Below are positions 36,006 to 44,801 of a stretch of DNA of 64,000 nt, in pieces. The stretch is from JAGNRR01 sp965230665. GTDB lineage: Bacteria > Bacteroidota > Bacteroidia > Chitinophagales > Chitinophagaceae. The position numbers and the translations under genes are program-made. A model generated the notes under the pieces. The model did no database searches, had not been told where the DNA came from, and saw nothing but the letters and a program-made list of their open reading frames with translations. How positions within the stretch are numbered: position 1 is the stretch's first letter; every line of letters starts with the position of its first letter. The stretch is from positions 25,667 through 89,666 of the forward strand of contig CBDDLM010000005.1 of the NCBI GenBank assembly GCA_965230665.1. Reading direction: 5' to 3'.

Positions 36006-36066
36006 ACGCATATCTATCTCTTAACGGATTAATGTTATTGTTCTTTGTGTTGGCTCAACGATTGTT
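36006..36066. repeat. 61-bp direct repeat, copy near the giant RHS gene
   Basis: ACGCATATCTATCTCTTAAC onward matches 39680-39740 with only a few differences. It holds the end of a lipoprotein-like gene and the ATG of a following short frame. The two copies bracket 3.6 kb with the phosphoribosyltransferase and DprA-like genes. Confidence 0.75.
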
Positions 36067-36083
36067 ACAAGCGGCTGCATCAA
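36021..36083 (-). pseudogene. C-terminal remnant of a paralogue of the 39695-42706 lipoprotein
   Basis: The minus strand encodes LMQPLVTIVEPTQRTITLIR and a stop, almost the same as the C-terminus of the large lipoprotein (LMQPLSTIVEPTQRTIILTR). It is followed by a 21-codon degenerate signal-peptide frame starting MRIFLLTTLIF, comparable with the start of the 38831-39685 gene. The giant RHS gene was thus once preceded by a paralogous lipoprotein operon. Confidence 0.75.
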
Positions 36084-36129
36084 AGCCAGTTTCCTCCTCT
36101 TTGATGGACAACAATTTAAAAGTAGATAA

Positions 36130-36807
36130 CTATTTCATTAGTAAATCAGAATTTTCTTGTGCTTCGAAAGCAGTATGTACTAGATGTTTAGCTCTTGCAA
36201 TAAATAAGCCCTGAATTTTAATATTTGGAAGGTGTTTTCTTAGAGCTATCTCAACTCCCTTAAAATGACTACCAGTTGTAATAACATCATCAACAATGAT
36301 CACATTTAATATATTATTAGGTATTTGTTTTAAATCTAAATAATATCCTTTTGCACGAGTGTCATGACATATTCGTGATCCTCTGGATTTATGATCAGGC
36401 GTAGTACTTTGTAGTTGCGAAATACAGTCATGTATATGTAAGTCTTTGTTCGAAATTTCTTTTGCTATATTCAATGCTTGCACTAATCGGTCATCATAAT
36501 GAGAATCAGTTCGAATTTTAGAAGGAGGTATTGGCACAAAAATTGTATTTGCCATATTGCATTGTGGATTAATTATAGAGGCAATCATTCTACCAACTTC
36601 TTCAATAGCATTTTCTTTATAAACCCATTCATTTGAACTCTTGCGCGACATGTCTTTTTTAAAGTTTATGATAAGTTGGTTCATGACACTATATGAAAAA
36701 CCTTGTGAGGCTGTGTACTCCCCAAAATACCAACATTCGTCATTTTTATTTAAATAGTGATGATCCTTTATACTAAGCTCGTCTATCCTAAATATACGAG
36801 AAGGCAA
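36130..36807 (-). CDS. ComF-like phosphoribosyltransferase
   Basis: A 225-residue cytoplasmic protein with the PRPP-binding motif of type I phosphoribosyltransferases, LNVIIVDDVITTGSHFKG (about residues 165-182), and the upstream segments ANTIFVPIPPSK and RLVQALNIAKEI. No zinc-finger N-terminus of ComF is present. The start is probably the TTG at 36807, three bases after the DprA-like gene; no other start fits. It is paired with a DprA/SLOG gene, a combination listed among nucleotide-centred conflict systems, and may be the effector or nucleotide-handling partner. Confidence 0.75.
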   Translation of the reverse strand: MPSRIFRIDELSIKDHHYLNKNDECWYFGEYTASQGFSYSVMNQLIINFKKDMSRKSSNEWVYKENAIEEVGRMIASIINPQCNMANTIFVPIPPSKIRTDSHYDDRLVQALNIAKEISNKDLHIHDCISQLQSTTPDHKSRGSRICHDTRAKGYYLDLKQIPNNILNVIIVDDVITTGSHFKGVEIALRKHLPNIKIQGLFIARAKHLVHTAFEAQENSDLLMK

Positions 36808-36809
36808 AG

Positions 36810-37703
36810 CTATAGATGCTCTTTTATGTCATCATATTCTTTTACTCTTATTGCACCTTTTCTTAAATATTTTTCTGGCCATGTTATACTTGAATTCTTA
36901 AAACAACTATCCAGTATAAATAATTTTCTACCTTGTTCTAGCGCAGCCCTGGCTTGTACAAGTGTACCCGATGTTTCTCCTGCTTCCACAATGATAGTAG
37001 CTTTGGTAATAGCCGACATAAGTTTATTCCTTTCTGGGAAAAACCATTTATTATAGTGTGGGGTTTGGTTTGAATAACGTACAAATGGTACTTGGCTTAT
37101 TAACAAAAAATATTTGCTTATTATGTCTTGTAAAGCTTTATTTTTTTTAGGGTAGTTTTCTGTTAATGGAGTTCCAATTACTGCCATAGTCCAACCACCA
37201 GCCTCTAATGCAGCTTTATGCGCTTCTGTATCGATACCCTCAGCAAGACCAGATGTTATAGTAAACTTATCATTTACTAAAAGCTTAACTAACTTTCGTG
37301 TTCTACGTTTTCCATCTTCAGTTGGTTTTCTTGTTCCAACCACTGCAACAGAGGGAGAACTAGCTATATCCCAAGCTCCCTGAAAATAAAGCAATTCAAT
37401 GGGATGCTTAGCATCTCTTAGATTTTTAAGATAATCTACCGTTCCATTAACACGAATACCAAAATCTTCGATACCAGCTTTTTTTAATAATTCGATGGCT
37501 TTAAATTTGTATTCAGATATTAATTCTGGTTTTACGAAATCGGATGGTAAATAATGTGGTTTTGCCTTAAACTTCTCGGCCAAACTTCTAAATGACGCCC
37601 CTTCTTCAGCCCAAAGCGCTTCATATGCTCCCATTTCATCTGCGGGACTTATTGGAGTGTACTGATTTTCATTTAAAAAGGCTAATTGCATGATTTTCCA
37701 CAT
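36810..37703 (-). CDS. DprA/Smf-like protein with SLOG Rossmann fold
   Basis: A 297-residue protein. The core has PSVAVVGTRKPTEDGKRRTR, ITSGLAEGIDTEAHKAALEA, TMAVIGTPLTENYP, FPERNKLMSAITKATIIVEA and SGTLVQARAALEQGRKLFIL, the successive DprA signatures. Natural-transformation DprA loads RecA on incoming DNA, but this copy is paired with a phosphoribosyltransferase, lies on mobile DNA and lacks other competence genes. A role in defence or plasmid DNA processing is therefore more likely. The N-terminal helical part (LAFLNENQYTPISPADEMGA) resembles the SAM-like domain of DprA. Confidence 0.85.
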   Translation of the reverse strand: MWKIMQLAFLNENQYTPISPADEMGAYEALWAEEGASFRSLAEKFKAKPHYLPSDFVKPELISEYKFKAIELLKKAGIEDFGIRVNGTVDYLKNLRDAKHPIELLYFQGAWDIASSPSVAVVGTRKPTEDGKRRTRKLVKLLVNDKFTITSGLAEGIDTEAHKAALEAGGWTMAVIGTPLTENYPKKNKALQDIISKYFLLISQVPFVRYSNQTPHYNKWFFPERNKLMSAITKATIIVEAGETSGTLVQARAALEQGRKLFILDSCFKNSSITWPEKYLRKGAIRVKEYDDIKEHL

Positions 37704-37811
37704 TCATACTGCTTATATGCACAGTGTAAAGACTAATTATCAGTATATCAATTTCAATTTTACCTTAAAACATACAATATTTTGATAGTACTATTAAAGA
37801 TTAAACTCGCA

Positions 37812-37842
37812 GAGTAAAATATTGCATTGCAAAATTTTACTC
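37812..37842. promoter_or_regulatory. 31-bp near-perfect palindrome containing TTGCATTGCAA
   Basis: GAGTAAAAT and ATTTTACTC form the outer arms around a TTGCATTGCAA core that is shared with the centromere-like palindrome (58171-59300). It lies about 110 bases upstream of the DprA-like gene, in a 380-bp gap, so it may be an operator for that pair. The rest of the gap is AT-rich, with no gene seen. Confidence 0.5.
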
Positions 37843-38033
37843 ATACTATGAATTTCTTAAAATACTAATTATTTTAAATAACCTATTTATTTTTAAAGGT
37901 TTTTATCGTATTTAACTCCTAAATACGATTCACTCTTTCATCACTCCATAATGACTTCTAAAATCTTCTTTTGACGAAAATTCTATTTTTATACATAATC
38001 TGTAATTACCCAGCGTTAGCGTGCTGACGCTCC

Positions 38034-38059
38034 AAAAGCCGTATTTATATACGGCTTTT
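38034..38059. terminator. Intrinsic terminator between DprA-side gap and the 38086-43272 operon
   Basis: AAAAGCCGTAT and ATACGGCTTTT form an 11-bp stem with a short loop and T-runs on both sides, so it can act in either direction. It follows the stop of the minus-strand operon by 27 bases. A smaller hairpin (GCGTTAGC...GCTGACGC) lies just beyond it. Confidence 0.75.
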
Positions 38060-38085
38060 GCGTTTTTAAGGCATACTTGAGCCTG

Positions 38086-38376
38086 TCAAGACGCAATCGA
38101 GAAGCCAAGCGTTGCAATTAACACTGGAGATGTAATAAAGCCCACCAGGATTAAAACCCAAGACAGAACACAAATACCAATACCGGCTGCATTTTTGTTA
38201 ACTATAGCTGTAACACTACCAAACACTGCAACCACTACCGCTAAAGGCACAAATATGACACCAACTGTCAGTATGCCTAATACCGCAAGCACACAAGCAA
38301 TTATCCCCGCTGTCTTTCCAGCCCCTCTTTTTTTTAATACAGATTCTATTGATTTCGCTTCGTTCATATCAGTCAT
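38086..38376 (-). CDS. Small inner-membrane protein (96 aa)
   Basis: After a polar N-terminus (NEAKSIESVLKKRG) there are three hydrophobic segments (AGIIACVLAVLGILTVGVIF, PLAVVVAVFGSVTAIV, IGICVLSWVLILVGFI). No family recognised. It is the last gene of the operon starting at 43272 and lies 5 bases after the 144-residue gene. Confidence 0.6.
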   Translation of the reverse strand: MTDMNEAKSIESVLKKRGAGKTAGIIACVLAVLGILTVGVIFVPLAVVVAVFGSVTAIVNKNAAGIGICVLSWVLILVGFITSPVLIATLGFSIAS

Positions 38377-38381
38377 AGTAC

Positions 38382-38816
38382 TTAAACCTCATTGTGATTT
38401 AATCTATCTAGCAGATTTTTTATGCTATCTGATGTGTCATTCGTTGATTTAGTGGTTTTTGATATTTTTTCTCTTAATGAATTAAGAGCGTCTTGCATAC
38501 CAGGTTCATTTACTAGTAATTCATCGAAAGATTTTTCAATTGATTTTCGATTTTTTGCTTCATCTTCTCTTACTTTCAACTGTATTTCTTTTGGTATAGT
38601 TATCCCAAATTTTTCTAAAGCAATTTCTACAAAATACAATAAATCAACATTTGTACTAATAGCATCGTCGTCAAGAAGATTACTATATTCTGGCTCATCA
38701 CTTAAAGACCCTTCCCTATCAATCACCATATAATATCGCTGTAGCGGCTCATCCCAGCCGATTTGCACTTCATAAGTGAAACCATTTATTGTTTCTTTGT
38801 GAAAATATTGACTCAT
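38382..38816 (-). CDS. Hypothetical cytoplasmic protein (144 aa)
   Basis: An acidic, mostly helical protein. The first third looks like a small beta domain (INGFTYEVQIGWDEPLQRYY), and the rest is a charged coiled-coil region (KVREDEAKNRKSIEKSFDEL, SLREKISKTTKSTND). No family recognised. It is in the same operon as its neighbours, with gaps of 5 and 14 bases. Confidence 0.5.
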   Translation of the reverse strand: MSQYFHKETINGFTYEVQIGWDEPLQRYYMVIDREGSLSDEPEYSNLLDDDAISTNVDLLYFVEIALEKFGITIPKEIQLKVREDEAKNRKSIEKSFDELLVNEPGMQDALNSLREKISKTTKSTNDTSDSIKNLLDRLNHNEV

Positions 38817-38830
38817 AGAGAAAATCTCGC

Positions 38831-39685
38831 TTACAAACTTCTTTGAGAATCCAGAATTGCAATGATTTCTTGTTTAATATTATCGTCCAATAATGAAGTT
38901 TGAATATAATCTTTTGCTTCTTGAATTTCAGGTGAAACAGTATTTTTTTGCTTAACAACTTTTGCTATGCCAGTTTGACTATTAGGTATTATTGAAGCAA
39001 TTATCTTTTGACTTCCTTTACTATTTTTATAACCGTATCCATCATATATGTCCACTTTTTTAATAACTGCATTAAACATCACCTTATATTCGTTATTTTT
39101 AGTATCAATTTCAATATCAGATGCTATTTCATAAAATATTTTTATCGATACATCCCTATTTACACTACCGCTACTATTTTTTCGTGACTGTATAAATTTT
39201 TTAGCCTTATTGCTATCCATTTTTATTCCATCAATATCTTGCCAGTTCATAAACTGTAAACCAATACTTGTTAAAGTTTCACACTTCCCACAATAATAAT
39301 TGTTCGTCATATCAAATATTTTAAAATAAGATCTTTCTGACAAAGGGTTAAATTCGAATTCATTTTTTTCGAAATCATATTTACCGAACTCTGTACCAGT
39401 GTAAACAATATAAGTCTTTCCAGTATTAATGTCTTTTACATTATTTACCATCTCACTTAACATTTTTTGTTTCTGTGACTCAAAAAGGAACTCATCATCC
39501 CTATATTTTTTGTACATTTCATTATTAAATTTGTACATATACTCAACTACAAAATCTTTTCTTTTGTCATTTTTCTTCAACAAAAAATAATCGAAAGCTT
39601 CTCTTTCAGATAATTTATGATTACTTCCAGCACTAATTGAAAGTGACATAATTAACAATGGAGCTATTAAAATTAATAAACGCAT
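38831..39685 (-). CDS. Periplasmic protein, possibly DUF4852-like (284 aa)
   Basis: A signal peptide (MRLLILIAPLLIMSLSISAG) is followed by a 265-residue domain with one CxxC pair (NNYYCGKCETLTSIG) and segments SERSYFKIFDMTNN and KEIASDIEID-like FYEIASDIEID. The layout recalls DUF4852 proteins but I am not sure of the match. The gene starts 9 bases after the large lipoprotein gene and a remnant of a paralogue's start lies at 36006-36011. It acts in the periplasm; its job is unknown. Confidence 0.5.
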   Translation of the reverse strand: MRLLILIAPLLIMSLSISAGSNHKLSEREAFDYFLLKKNDKRKDFVVEYMYKFNNEMYKKYRDDEFLFESQKQKMLSEMVNNVKDINTGKTYIVYTGTEFGKYDFEKNEFEFNPLSERSYFKIFDMTNNYYCGKCETLTSIGLQFMNWQDIDGIKMDSNKAKKFIQSRKNSSGSVNRDVSIKIFYEIASDIEIDTKNNEYKVMFNAVIKKVDIYDGYGYKNSKGSQKIIASIIPNSQTGIAKVVKQKNTVSPEIQEAKDYIQTSLLDDNIKQEIIAILDSQRSL

Positions 39686-39740
39686 ATCTGTCTCTTAACG
39701 GGTTAATATTATTGTTCTTTGTGTTGGCTCAACGATTGTT
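39680..39740. repeat. 61-bp direct repeat, copy at the lipoprotein gene end
   Basis: Direct copy of 36006-36066. It covers the last codons of the lipoprotein gene, the short gap and the start codon of the 284-residue gene. Confidence 0.75.
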
Positions 39741-42706
39741 GATAATGGTTGCATTAAATTGATTCTATCGAACCCCACATCAGGTACAGTAATAACTTCT
39801 AACCCTCGATCATAAGTCCAGGTTATAAATTCATCACCTTGTCGTAAGCTATAACTTGAAAAACCAACCTCTTCAAAAACATCTACATCATTAAAATGCT
39901 GAATTACTGGATTAGCTGCCTCTTTAACCACAATGACTGTCTCATTAGGTTGAATTCGATAAAACCCATTGATTGGAATTATTGAGCCTCTCTCTAAAGA
40001 AGTTACATTTATCTCAGAACTCCCAGTTTCAGTCAAAGTGAAGCTATCGTATATATTTTTTGGATAACCTTCATCAAACACATACTCAAAAAGATTACGT
40101 TCCTGCCAATTAGGTATGATTTGACAGTTGATGGTTCGTAAAGAGGAAAAGCCATTGTTATCACGTGTGTTATCTAAAAAAAGGCTTGCAAAGTCTGTTG
40201 GTGCATAACTATTTGAGTCATTATCAAGTACGCTAGTCACTGCAGTCCATTCCGTATTTTGTGGCACTACTGGTGTATCGCTCCCTAATATTTCTAGATC
40301 ACCTATTTCCACCTCAGGAGGCTCAAATATAACTGCATTTCCATTTAAACTTGTTGTTATTGGTGTAGTTGATCCTCGCTCTATTATCTGCCAATCAGAA
40401 ATATTAGCAACGGCAATATTACATGGAAATGTTGAATGAGGCATCTTAAATGTTTGCACCCTCCATTCAGTTTTTTGATGCAATCTCCCCTGGTTTTCAC
40501 GAATACCTGTTTTTACGTGGTTAGTAACTGAAACATTGCTGCCTGTATTATTAAAACTTACAAAAATATTTTCACTAGAAGTATTTCTAAAACGATATTC
40601 AAAAACCTCAACTGTAGCACCATCCAAATTAGCTCTATCACTAAAAGATGTGTTATCAAATTCAGGTATTGATAGCTCGGAAGTAGTTATTTCTGGCGGC
40701 GCAGTAACAGTTCTTATTTTAAACCTAAACTCTTTTATTGTTGTATTTCCCGCTTCATCTTCTGCCTCTATTGTTATCAGGTGTTCATCATTTGGCGTTG
40801 ATAAGTACCAACCATTCCCCAAACCTTCTTCCGACACCGGTATAATATGATTGTGATTTGCCACTATTGTATCGTTAACCGTTCTAATGCTGGGTAGTAA
40901 TTCATTACGATTGATTTTTAAATCACCTCCCACAGAATAACTAAGAAATACTTTTATATTTTCAGTATCAGAAAATACATCTACAGAATTTGATGCATCA
41001 TTAATTACAACTCTGTAATAAGGATATTTATTATTTCTTAAATTATTCTCCGTCAATGCCAAGCCATTTAAACTATATCGCTCAGATGGCACATGAAGCA
41101 CAAACTCAGTAGCATTTTGTTTCCATAAATCTAAAAAGATACTTGGACCTATTGCTGTCTCAATAGAATATTCAACAAAATAATTACTTTGTTCAATTGG
41201 AGTTGTCACACGAATTATTGGACTATTTAAATCCAAGCCAATTTGGACTATTTGAGTTATCTCATTACCTAGTTCGTCCTGAGCATCAATAACAACATTA
41301 TTAAAGCCTGGTGTAAGATTAATATTGATTGACCATGTTCCATCTTGCTCAATATCAGCATCAAAACCATTCACACGTATAAAATTCATTCCACCTGTAC
41401 TGGTTGCATAAGTTCCAGACATAGGATATTCAGTTTTATTGGTTTTAAGGGAACTGGTCACATTAATCGCTGGCGCTTCGTTATAGAAAAACACCTGGAT
41501 ATCTCTTGTGCCTTCATTACCTAAAGCATCTGTAGCAACAACTCTAATAGTGTGCTCTCCCTCCGAATAATTAGTAGTTAATATTGGGATGCTTGCATTA
41601 ACTTTGTCTGTTGATTGTCCCAGTGATACATTGTCAACAAAGAACTCAACACTCTCAACAATAGTAAAATCTTCAATAGTTACTGCATAATTGATGCTAC
41701 CATTAAAAGCCGTCCCTTCAGGATTAACCAAGTTAATAATAGGTGCATCTTCATCAACGGGTAAAGGAGTAACATTATCAAAAACACCATGAGTGCTATC
41801 TGCAATACTTCGTGCTGACGGTAATAAGTCATTGACTGTAATGGTTGACTCATTATTTTCATTACCGATAAATCGAAGCATATTTTGAGCAACAATTGCA
41901 CGATAAGTATTTGCATCAATACTGACTGTTCCAAATCCTAAATTTGAGCCTGGATTATTTCCATTGCTATCAAACCCAATACCATTAAGCATCCCGTCAG
42001 CACGAATATCATTATATGCAATTGTCGTAAAATCAATAGAGGTGTAGGTACTGTGCTCAGATAAGTTATTATCAAGGTTTGCTTGTGCTGTAAACCCTGA
42101 AATACCCGCCATATAGAAAGCGTAGCGAATACTATCTGTTAACGCCTGGCCTCGAATATCAACTGTTGTCAGGTCAGCTGGTATAGTCGTAATGATATCA
42201 ATGCCACCAATTATGCTACTGATTGCTATGGATGCCTCAGTGATAGCATTATTAATATTAAGGCTTTCATTTTGCACTTTATGCTCAACCAATCCTGCAG
42301 CAATCGTTGTAAGTGGCGTGAGCATTACGCTTACAGGTTCGCCACTTTCATAAAATGTAAAAGCCTTCAAACATGTTGTTTGATTCAAGGTGACATTTAC
42401 ACCTGAGAACTCTTCAGTGTAATTTCCATTACAGGTCTCAAGTAAGATAGGCTGACTTGGTGCTTGTAGTTCAATTTGATAAAAGCCCCGGTTATCACTT
42501 ACACCTTCACCTAGTAATTCATCAGTTCTAAGTGCATTATCATCTATTGCATAAGCTCTAACCGTTGCATTACGTATTCTTGCATCATGCGTAAAACCGG
42601 ATGCAATAGCTATTGGTCGCTCTGCTGGTAATTCTAAATTATCGTTACATGCTGTAATAGCCAGAATTGTTATTACAGAAATTAAAAAGCCATTTATATT
42701 TTTCAT
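39695..42706 (-). CDS. Large lipoprotein with Ig-like domains (about 1003 aa)
   Basis: The start is taken as the ATG at 42706 with GAGGTG upstream. The frame extends to a TTG at 42718. A lipobox LAITAC puts the lipid-bearing Cys at residue 20. The first 280 residues form a helical domain after a carboxypeptidase-like strand region (SDNRGFYQIELQAPS). Several Ig-like repeats follow (IEDFTIVESVEFFVDNVSLG, TDALGNEGTRDIQVFF, DAQDELGNEITQIVQIGLD, EDEAGNTTIKEFRFKI). It looks surface-exposed and adhesive or structural. An outer-membrane barrel gene overlaps upstream, so the two may work together, perhaps displaying or exporting a partner such as the RHS protein; that link is inferred. Confidence 0.65.
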   Translation of the reverse strand: MKNINGFLISVITILAITACNDNLELPAERPIAIASGFTHDARIRNATVRAYAIDDNALRTDELLGEGVSDNRGFYQIELQAPSQPILLETCNGNYTEEFSGVNVTLNQTTCLKAFTFYESGEPVSVMLTPLTTIAAGLVEHKVQNESLNINNAITEASIAISSIIGGIDIITTIPADLTTVDIRGQALTDSIRYAFYMAGISGFTAQANLDNNLSEHSTYTSIDFTTIAYNDIRADGMLNGIGFDSNGNNPGSNLGFGTVSIDANTYRAIVAQNMLRFIGNENNESTITVNDLLPSARSIADSTHGVFDNVTPLPVDEDAPIINLVNPEGTAFNGSINYAVTIEDFTIVESVEFFVDNVSLGQSTDKVNASIPILTTNYSEGEHTIRVVATDALGNEGTRDIQVFFYNEAPAINVTSSLKTNKTEYPMSGTYATSTGGMNFIRVNGFDADIEQDGTWSININLTPGFNNVVIDAQDELGNEITQIVQIGLDLNSPIIRVTTPIEQSNYFVEYSIETAIGPSIFLDLWKQNATEFVLHVPSERYSLNGLALTENNLRNNKYPYYRVVINDASNSVDVFSDTENIKVFLSYSVGGDLKINRNELLPSIRTVNDTIVANHNHIIPVSEEGLGNGWYLSTPNDEHLITIEAEDEAGNTTIKEFRFKIRTVTAPPEITTSELSIPEFDNTSFSDRANLDGATVEVFEYRFRNTSSENIFVSFNNTGSNVSVTNHVKTGIRENQGRLHQKTEWRVQTFKMPHSTFPCNIAVANISDWQIIERGSTTPITTSLNGNAVIFEPPEVEIGDLEILGSDTPVVPQNTEWTAVTSVLDNDSNSYAPTDFASLFLDNTRDNNGFSSLRTINCQIIPNWQERNLFEYVFDEGYPKNIYDSFTLTETGSSEINVTSLERGSIIPINGFYRIQPNETVIVVKEAANPVIQHFNDVDVFEEVGFSSYSLRQGDEFITWTYDRGLEVITVPDVGFDRINLMQPLSTIVEPTQRTIILTR

Positions 42707-42714
42707 ACTACACC

Positions 42715-43272
42715 TCAAAATGTATAACCCAATTTTACAGCAAAACCGCTGAGTCCGTCATCCAAACTTTGATAGTATCCAAGTTCATAATTGAATGGAA
42801 TGTTGCTAATTTTAAATTGATTTGTGAAATTGATCACAATACCAGCATCACTTATCGATTTATCATCTAATCTTTGAATCAAGAACCCCTCACTATCTAC
42901 CAAATGACGACTTTCTGCATCATAGTTACCCGTGAATACTCCAACACCAATCCAGGGACGAAATCTTTTAGATAATCTCAAATGCCATTGATAATTAAAA
43001 TCTATTCTGACGCCTTCAAGTGACTGACCAATCTCTGTACCTTCTGCATCAAAATTAATATCAATGAGACTCAAATTAATAAGTGCTCGTTGATATTTCG
43101 TAGTCTTAAAACCAATACTAAATGCGATAGGTATAACACTGATTGTACTCTCTGAGCTGTTTTCACCATCAAGTGATCCAAAAAACAACGAAGGTGATAC
43201 AGAATATAACACTGTGTCCTCACCAGCATTAACTACCATTGGTAATAAAATTAAAAAGAGAAATTTTTTCAT
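42715..43272 (-). CDS. Small outer-membrane beta-barrel protein (185 aa)
   Basis: A signal peptide (MKKFLFLILLPMVVNA) precedes eight or so amphipathic strands (IPIAFSIGFKTTKYQRALIN, GVRIDFNYQWHLRLSKRF, FNYELGYYQSL), ending in LGYTF, the terminal Phe of BAM-recognised barrels. First gene of the operon, followed nine bases later by the lipoprotein ATG. Confidence 0.65.
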   Translation of the reverse strand: MKKFLFLILLPMVVNAGEDTVLYSVSPSLFFGSLDGENSSESTISVIPIAFSIGFKTTKYQRALINLSLIDINFDAEGTEIGQSLEGVRIDFNYQWHLRLSKRFRPWIGVGVFTGNYDAESRHLVDSEGFLIQRLDDKSISDAGIVINFTNQFKISNIPFNYELGYYQSLDDGLSGFAVKLGYTF

Positions 43273-43336
43273 ATTGCCTCATCCAAATATAGAACACATA
43301 TATATATTCTATATAATAATTAAACGAATTTAAACA

Positions 43337-43687
43337 TTATTTCAACATGGAATCTTTGTTGAGATATTTTCTAAATGTCTCTATATCAAGTGATCGTCCC
43401 AATATTTTATGTGTCGTTGTTTTCAGCATTGTTTTAAAGTAATTAGTTGAACATAATCGACCATTTCTATGCGTGAACATATACTCATCCTCATCTTTAT
43501 TTTTGATTGATTCAGATAACCAGGGATGAAGCTCTATTGGAATATCTTTATCAGCAGTAACATCTTTAACTTTGACTTTTCTTAAGTTATCAAAATCATA
43601 TGATTTCGACAGTAAATAGAGGGCAATTCTTGTTTGTGCTGTTTTATTAACCAAAAAAGGTTTAAGGTGAGTGTAATCAATGCTCAT
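43337..43687 (-). CDS. Hypothetical, tyrosine-recombinase-like small protein
   Basis: Read from the ATG at 43687, one base after the stop of the VirB10-like gene (an in-frame TTG at 43705 is weaker). The 116 residues contain TRIALYLLSKSYDFDNLRKV and YMFTHRNGRLCSTNYFKTML, which recall the C-terminal half of phage integrases, but the Arg-His-Arg-Tyr catalytic set is not visible. It may be a degenerate or non-catalytic relative. It is the last gene of the transfer operon. Confidence 0.45.
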   Translation of the reverse strand: MSIDYTHLKPFLVNKTAQTRIALYLLSKSYDFDNLRKVKVKDVTADKDIPIELHPWLSESIKNKDEDEYMFTHRNGRLCSTNYFKTMLKTTTHKILGRSLDIETFRKYLNKDSMLK

Positions 43688-43688
43688 A

Positions 43689-44801
43689 TCAGAAACTTTT
43701 GTCAATTCTTATTTTTGCTTTTTGTGGTTTAACCTGGACATAGCTTTTTGATTCTGGAATATGCTTCTTTTCTCTATTTAATGCATCACGCGTGATTTTT
43801 TCTACACCTTCGCCAGCAATGGAATCACCCAAACCCCGTGAAACTATTTCACCGCCTAACGATAATGCAGTATCTGTTGCTGACGCCTGGATCTCTTTAT
43901 TTCTGCTTCTGATCACAATACCTGTCAAACCAGATTTATCATTAACATCATATACAGTGGCTGATAGCGAAAACTCTTGGCCATTTGGCATTATTCCGTG
44001 AGATATAAAAAATTCAACACGTAATGTATTTTTATTGACCGACTTCTTGGCAAATAACTTGGTATTCGCTGGTAACGTCTGCTTGTCACCAACAAGAGGT
44101 GATAATAAATAAAATTCTATATCTGCAGGGTCGCTACTAGACACTTCCCTTTGAAGCTCAACATTCGCCCAGGTCCCAATTCTTATTCCATAGTGATTTA
44201 AATCTTTTGAAACACTATCGCTCTTTACGTTAGACGAAGAGCTAAAATATTTAGGCGGAATATATTCATCCGTAGTTTTGGATTGTATTGCTTTCTTACT
44301 GTTTGCTGGAACTTTGGTATGAGTTGTTGAAGTACTTTTTGAAGAAGGTACGCTTTGTGTTGTTGTATCTGTATCAATCCTTTCATCCGAATCTGTATTG
44401 TGTGATACAGGTAACTCTTTGTCTTTCTCAGTAGTATTTCCTGAATCCGGGCTATCTTGGGGCATACCATTTCCACGACGACCAAGTTTATTAGTTTCTT
44501 CTTCAATCGCATTATTAGGGTTCTCTTTTTCTGGTAATTCTCCTGTTATCCCTGGTTCTTTATTTTTACCATTAGGTTTTACATCATTGTCCTTCCTGGA
44601 TTTGGTATGTTTACCATCACCTATTTCCTCTAGAAGCTCTAAAATAGTAGAAGCTTTCATTCTTTTTTGATCTTTATCGAACCTTTTACTGGCTTCGTAT
44701 TTAAAACGTTTAACCTGTTTTTCTGTAATAACTTCTTTCTCCTGGGAGATTGACACACCCCATGTTAGTGAAAATATCAATATTAATAAAACTCTTACCA
44801 T
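43689..44801 (-). CDS. VirB10/TraB-like T4SS core protein
   Basis: A 370-residue protein with a hydrophobic N-terminus (MVRVLLILIFSLTWGVSISQ), a long disordered Ser/Thr/Lys-rich linker (about 50-200) and a C-terminal beta domain: YGIRIGTWANVELQREVSSS, LSPLVGDKQTLPANTKLFAK and ANGQEFSL-like MPNGQEFSLSATVYD. These match the VirB10/TraB/TrbI C-terminal domain that forms the outer-membrane core channel. The N-terminus looks more like a cleavable signal than an inner-membrane anchor, which is unusual for VirB10. It overlaps the TraK-like gene by seven bases. Confidence 0.65.
   Translation of the reverse strand: MVRVLLILIFSLTWGVSISQEKEVITEKQVKRFKYEASKRFDKDQKRMKASTILELLEEIGDGKHTKSRKDNDVKPNGKNKEPGITGELPEKENPNNAIEEETNKLGRRGNGMPQDSPDSGNTTEKDKELPVSHNTDSDERIDTDTTTQSVPSSKSTSTTHTKVPANSKKAIQSKTTDEYIPPKYFSSSSNVKSDSVSKDLNHYGIRIGTWANVELQREVSSSDPADIEFYLLSPLVGDKQTLPANTKLFAKKSVNKNTLRVEFFISHGIMPNGQEFSLSATVYDVNDKSGLTGIVIRSRNKEIQASATDTALSLGGEIVSRGLGDSIAGEGVEKITRDALNREKKHIPESKSYVQVKPQKAKIRIDKSF

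Noticed and set aside
36032..36214. Plus-strand frame of 60 codons near the RHS promoter
   Set aside because: It is opposite the lipoprotein remnant and the end of the phosphoribosyltransferase gene; no ribosome site.
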